Positions 15,697 through 18,359 of a stretch of DNA of 18,359 nucleotides are shown piece by piece. The DNA lies in the NCBI GenBank assembly GCA_964561005.1, contig CAZLNO010000083.1:1-18359 (forward strand), read 5' to 3'. The stretch is from CAZLNO01 sp964561005. Its GTDB lineage: Bacteria; Pseudomonadota; Alphaproteobacteria; Kiloniellales; Rhodovibrionaceae. The position numbers and the translations under genes were made by a program. The notes below the pieces were generated by a model. The model made no database searches and was not told where the DNA came from. It saw only the letters and a list, made by a program, of their open reading frames with translations. Position 1 is the first letter of the stretch. Every line of letters starts with the position of its first letter.

Positions 15697-15840
15697 TCAG
15701 ATGGCAGGTGTCAGGCCGCCCGCGGTGCGCGGCGGCGCCGGCAGCAGGCCGACGCGCTCGTAATAGCGGATCGTCTCGACGCGGCAGCCGGTGCGCCGCG
15801 CCAGTTCGCCGATACTCAGGCGGCGTTCGCCGTCGGACAT
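15697..15840 (-). pseudogene. MerR family regulator, cut after the DNA-binding domain
   Basis: A 47-residue frame encoding only the N-terminal winged helix-turn-helix of a MerR-type regulator: LSIGELARRTGCRVETIRYY (residues 8-27), then ERVGLLPAPPRTAGG. Intact family members continue with HRLY and a coiled-coil plus metal-binding C-terminus (about 130 residues in all); here the frame runs into LTPAI and stops. The stop lies 4 bases from the end of the cytochrome b gene, so the break is probably at a rearrangement junction near 15711. It is divergent from merF, across a MerR-type operator. Confidence 0.82.
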
Positions 15841-15861
15841 CCTTCAGCTCCGAAAAATCCC

Positions 15862-15892
15862 TTGAACCTGAAGTCGCTACAGGTGCCATCTT
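15862..15892 (+). promoter_or_regulatory. MerR-type operator/promoter of merF
   Basis: TTGAAC (15862-15867) and CATCTT (15887-15892) are 19 bases apart, the long spacer characteristic of MerR-controlled promoters. Between them lies the near-perfect dyad ACCTGAAG-TCG-CTACAGGT (15866-15884; 7 of 8 positions symmetric). The element sits 43 bases upstream of the merF start and 22 bases from the merR start. Confidence 0.72.
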
Positions 15893-15934
15893 GCTCGCAA
15901 ACGTTTTCGAAGCAAGAGGTCGAGGAGTCGGCAG

Positions 15935-16162
15935 ATGGATGACCGCAAGCTGCTCTGCGCCGGCGGCGCCGGTTCCGTGATCGCGGCGGTGTGCTGCTTC
16001 ACGCCGCTGCTCGTGGTGGTGCTGCCGGCCATCGGCCTCGCGGCCTGGCTGGCATGGCTGGACTATGTCCTGCTGCCGCTGCTGGCGATCTCGCTCGCGG
16101 TCACCGCCGTCGCCGGCCTCCGGCTTTATCGCCAGCGCAAAAGCGGGAGCGCCGCACCATGA
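15935..16162 (+). CDS. merF: MerF-like mercury transport protein
   Basis: A 75-residue inner-membrane protein with two helices, matching MerF, which brings Hg2+ into the cytoplasm for reduction. The key vicinal pair is C20-C21 in AVCCFTPLLVVVLP, at the start of helix 1, and helix 2 contains LDYVLLPLLAIS as in MerF of Tn21-type operons. The second, C-terminal Cys pair of E. coli MerF is absent; the protein ends RQRKSGSAAP. An extra C8 is present. GAGGAG precedes ATG 15935 by seven bases. Its stop overlaps the next start (ATGA). No merA, merT or merP is visible, but the N gap hides what follows. Confidence 0.85.
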   Translation: MDDRKLLCAGGAGSVIAAVCCFTPLLVVVLPAIGLAAWLAWLDYVLLPLLAISLAVTAVAGLRLYRQRKSGSAAP

Positions 16163-16444
16163 TCCGGACGTCCTGTTGCGATATCCCCGACGACGCCTTC
16201 GACCTCGCCGGCGTCTGTCGGCCGAATGGGAGCTGCGCGATCATGGTGCGCCGGCTCGCAGCCATCATTCTCTCGGCGGCGCTGCTGCTCGGGGCGAGCA
16301 CGGCCTTGGCCGGCGCGGCGCTAGCCGGCGCCGGCGCGCTGGCCTTCGTCCCCTTCGGCGACGGACCCGATTATCGCTTTGCCGGCAGCTTCGGGGAAGC
16401 CGGCGACCGGTCGGGGCAGTTCGACGATCCGACCGGGATCGCCG
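16159..16444 (+). CDS. NHL-repeat secreted protein, truncated by assembly gap
   Basis: A plus-strand frame starting in the merF stop (ATGA) and open for 95 codons into the N run. From Met29 it has a clear Sec signal peptide (MVRRLAAIILSAALLLG, then an Ala-rich stretch), followed by YRFAGSFGEAGDRSGQF and DDPTGIA, the typical opening of a six-bladed NHL beta-propeller (S-F-G-x-x-G-x-x-x-G-Q-F-x-x-P-x-G-I-A). The first 28 residues are Cys-rich (SCC, GVC, SC) and may be a separate start choice: ATG 16159 is coupled to merF, while ATG 16243 gives a normal signal peptide. The rest is in the gap. Confidence 0.6.
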
Positions 16445-16544
16445 NNNNNNNNNNNNNNNNNNNNNNNNNNNNNNNNNNNNNNNNNNNNNNNNNNNNNNNN
16501 NNNNNNNNNNNNNNNNNNNNNNNNNNNNNNNNNNNNNNNNNNNN
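16445..16544. other. Assembly gap of exactly 100 N
   Basis: A run of 100 undetermined bases, the conventional placeholder for a scaffold gap of unknown length. The NHL protein runs into it from the left and no gene emerges from it on the right, so its true size and the adjacency of the two sides cannot be taken from this sequence. Confidence 0.98.
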
Positions 16545-16630
16545 TCTGCTAAGCCGTAAAGCGACTCGCCCTCATCGCTCGGACTCCTCCACCCGTTTCA
16601 CACCGCCTAACCGGAAAACTCGCGGTCCGG

Positions 16631-16706
16631 ATGGTCTAAGTTCCTGGAGGCAGACCATTGACCGGGGTGTGTGAAGGGGACAAGCTGGTTTCTTGCTGTG
16701 ATCACA
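16631..16706. promoter_or_regulatory. Candidate operators upstream of the dehydrogenase gene
   Basis: In the 239 bases between the N gap and the dehydrogenase start there is no gene. Two palindromes stand out: ATGGTCT (16631-16637) with AGACCAT (16652-16658), perfect arms 14 bases apart, and TGTGATCACA (16697-16706), a perfect 10-base palindrome. Either could bind the regulator of this catabolic pair. No good -10 hexamer was found. Confidence 0.4.
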
Positions 16707-16783
16707 CTTCGCGGGATCGGGGGCGGGGCGTCGACCGGCCGCGAAGCACGAACCGGATTGGCAATGGGGAAGGTCGCACGGCG

Positions 16784-17728
16784 ATGATCGACACAGTCGC
16801 AGTCATCGGCGCGGGTTTGATCGGCCGCGCCTGGGCGATCGTTTTCGCCCGCGCAGGCGTGGAGGTTCGACTGCACGATTCCGATCCGGCGGCGCTGGCG
16901 GCGGCGGATTCAAGGATCGCGGAAGCACTCGGCGACCTGCGGAAGTTCGGGCTGGTGGACGACCCCGAGGCGGTGCGCGCGCGCATCACGACCGCCTCGG
17001 AACTCGCCTCGGCCCTTGCGGGCGTGGAGTATGTCCAGGAGTGCGGGCCGGAATCGCTGGACGTCAAGCGCGAGATTTTCGCGCGTTTGGACGAGGCCGC
17101 CCCGGCGGCGGCCGTCCTGGCAAGCTCCTCCTCCGGTCTGGTCGCCAGCAGCTTCACCGACCACCTGGACCACCCCGAGCGCTGCCTGGTCGCCCACCCG
17201 GTCAATCCGCCCTCGCTGATCCCGCTCGTCGAGATCTGCCCGGCGCCGCAGACCGACGCCGCGGCGGTGGAGGCGACGCGAGCGCTGATGGAGCGCGTCG
17301 GCCAGGCCCCGGTCACGGTGCGCAAGGAGGTCCGCGGCTTCGTCCTGAACCGGCTCCAGGGCGCGCTGTTGAACGAGGCGCTGCGGCTTTACGAGGACGG
17401 CGTGGTTTCGGCGGCGGACCTGGACCGCACGATGAAGGACGGGCTGGGCCTGCGCTGGTCCTTCATCGGCCCGTTCGAGACCATCGACCTGAACGCGCCG
17501 GGCGGCCTGGCCGACTATGCCGAACGCTATGGCCCGCTCTACGAGGCCCTGGGCCGCGAGCAGGCGGACCCCAGGCCCTGGGCGCCGGCCACCGTCGCCG
17601 CCCTCGACCGCGAGCGGCGCGAGGTCCTGGCGAAGGACAGATTGGGCGCGCGGCAGGCCTGGCGCGACCGCCGGCTGATGGCGCTCGTCGCGCACAAGAA
17701 GGCGGCCGAGTGCGATATCGGAGATTGA
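16784..17728 (+). CDS. 3-hydroxyacyl/L-carnitine dehydrogenase-like enzyme
   Basis: A 314-residue NAD-dependent dehydrogenase of the 3-hydroxyacyl-CoA dehydrogenase superfamily. Rossmann motif IGAGLIG (8-14) with D32 closing strand two (NAD preference); catalytic set S115-S117, H138, N141, E150 in AHPVNPP and IPLVE; and N189. The C-terminal domain has GLGLRWSFIGPFETIDLN, as in lambda-crystallin/gulonate dehydrogenase and L-carnitine dehydrogenase. With a BKACE gene 13 bases downstream, oxidation of carnitine to 3-dehydrocarnitine is the best guess; another beta-hydroxy acid is possible. GGAAGG lies about 11 bases before ATG 16784. The length is typical. Confidence 0.88.
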   Translation: MIDTVAVIGAGLIGRAWAIVFARAGVEVRLHDSDPAALAAADSRIAEALGDLRKFGLVDDPEAVRARITTASELASALAGVEYVQECGPESLDVKREIFARLDEAAPAAAVLASSSSGLVASSFTDHLDHPERCLVAHPVNPPSLIPLVEICPAPQTDAAAVEATRALMERVGQAPVTVRKEVRGFVLNRLQGALLNEALRLYEDGVVSAADLDRTMKDGLGLRWSFIGPFETIDLNAPGGLADYAERYGPLYEALGREQADPRPWAPATVAALDRERREVLAKDRLGARQAWRDRRLMALVAHKKAAECDIGD

Positions 17729-17741
17729 GGAGGCTTCACTG

Positions 17742-18359
17742 ATGGCAGCCAACCGCAAGGTCATCATCACCTGCGCCGTCACGGGCGCGATCCACACGCC
17801 CTCGATGTCGCCGCACCTGCCGGTCACGCCGGAGGAGATCGCCGAGGCCGGTATCGCCGCCGCCGAGGCCGGGGCGGCGATCCTGCATCTGCACGCCCGC
17901 GACCCCGAGACCGGCAAACCCACCCAGGACACCCGCGTCTTCGAGCGCTTCCTGCCGCGCATCAAGCAGTCGACCAACGCGGCCATCAACATCACCACCG
18001 GCGGCAGCCCGCACATGCCGGTGGAGGAGCGCATGCGCCCGGCGGTCGAGTTCAAGCCGGAGGTCGCCTCGCTCAACATGGGCTCGATCAACTTCGGCCT
18101 GTTCCCGATGCTCGAGCGCTTCCAGGACTTCGAGCACGACTGGGAGCGCCAGCACCTGGAGAACAGCCGCGACCTGGTGTTCAAGAACACCTTCAACGAC
18201 ATCGCCACGATCCTGGGCGCCTGCGCGGCGAACCGCACCCGCTTCGAGTGCGAGTGCTACGACATCGGCCACCTCTACAACCTGGCGCACTTCCTCGACG
18301 AAGGGCTGATCCGGCCGCCGCTGTTCGTGCAGAGCGTCTTCGGCATCCTGGGCGGCATC
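17742..18359 (+). CDS. BKACE (DUF849) beta-keto acid cleavage enzyme, partial
   Basis: The first 206 residues of a beta-keto acid cleavage enzyme; about 100 residues lie beyond the window. BKACE enzymes condense a beta-keto acid with acetyl-CoA, releasing acetoacetate or acetoacetyl-CoA and a second product; the carnitine-pathway member turns 3-dehydrocarnitine into glycine betaine and acetoacetyl-CoA. Seen: ITCAVTGAIHTP (9-20), zinc ligands H49 and H51 in HLHARDP, INITTGGS (about 85-92), and NMGSINFG, all canonical TIM-barrel strand ends. The third zinc ligand (Glu near 230) is outside. AGGAGG precedes ATG 17742 and overlaps the end of the dehydrogenase gene, so the two form an operon. Which keto acid it takes cannot be read. 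Confidence 0.92.
   Translation, partial: MAANRKVIITCAVTGAIHTPSMSPHLPVTPEEIAEAGIAAAEAGAAILHLHARDPETGKPTQDTRVFERFLPRIKQSTNAAINITTGGSPHMPVEERMRPAVEFKPEVASLNMGSINFGLFPMLERFQDFEHDWERQHLENSRDLVFKNTFNDIATILGACAANRTRFECECYDIGHLYNLAHFLDEGLIRPPLFVQSVFGILGGI

Overview
The window looks like high-GC alphaproteobacterial chromosome, probably of Rhodospirillales type. This rests on the strong GC bias at third codon positions, a PAS_5-type sensor protein (a family mostly seen in this group), a RibF/MaoC/M20/FolE gene set of alphaproteobacterial character, and BKACE and BCCT genes typical of osmolyte-using marine or soil members. The species cannot be named from the sequence. A run of exactly 100 N (16445-16544) shows that this is a draft scaffold, which matters for judging the broken genes near the right end.

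Layout, left to right. Positions 1-6177 are almost entirely minus-strand: a small secreted protein (partial), a Tat-type DUF4197 protein with a 4-TM membrane protein, a FOXRED1/DadA-like FAD oxidoreductase, a BCCT betaine-type transporter with a UspA-like protein upstream of it, and a DUF2846-like lipoprotein. From 6387 come plus-strand housekeeping genes: a MaoC hydratase with a clear terminator and ribF. A minus-strand class I cytochrome c follows, separated from ribF by a long REP-like palindrome. Next are two unrecognised plus-strand genes and an M20 dipeptidase, convergent with a PAS_5 protein. The 12.1-12.5 kb divergent gap contains an orphan Rho-independent terminator behind a bulged hairpin and a plausible promoter, so it may encode a small RNA. 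Then come apaG, folE and tRNA-Gln(UUG).

Positions 13.95-16.45 kb are a scrambled patch: a C-terminal ORF remnant, a histidine kinase lacking its N-terminus joined head-to-head to the last ~50 codons of a PepSY gene, an intact cytochrome b561-like gene, a MerR gene cut after its helix-turn-helix, an intact MerR-type operator, merF, and an NHL-repeat protein lost in the N gap. To the right of the gap is a catabolic pair: a carnitine-dehydrogenase/lambda-crystallin-like dehydrogenase and a BKACE (DUF849) enzyme, as in carnitine to glycine betaine conversion.

Working together: BCCT uptake with its UspA partner, an amine-type FAD oxidoreductase, and a carnitine-type dehydrogenase/BKACE pair could form one quaternary-amine theme. 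They are in two separated places, one beyond an assembly gap, so this is inference. The most notable observations are the kinase/PepSY junction, which fits one deletion of a response regulator and divergent promoter (or a mis-join), the candidate small RNA upstream of apaG, and the mercury-type operator that has outlived its truncated regulator.
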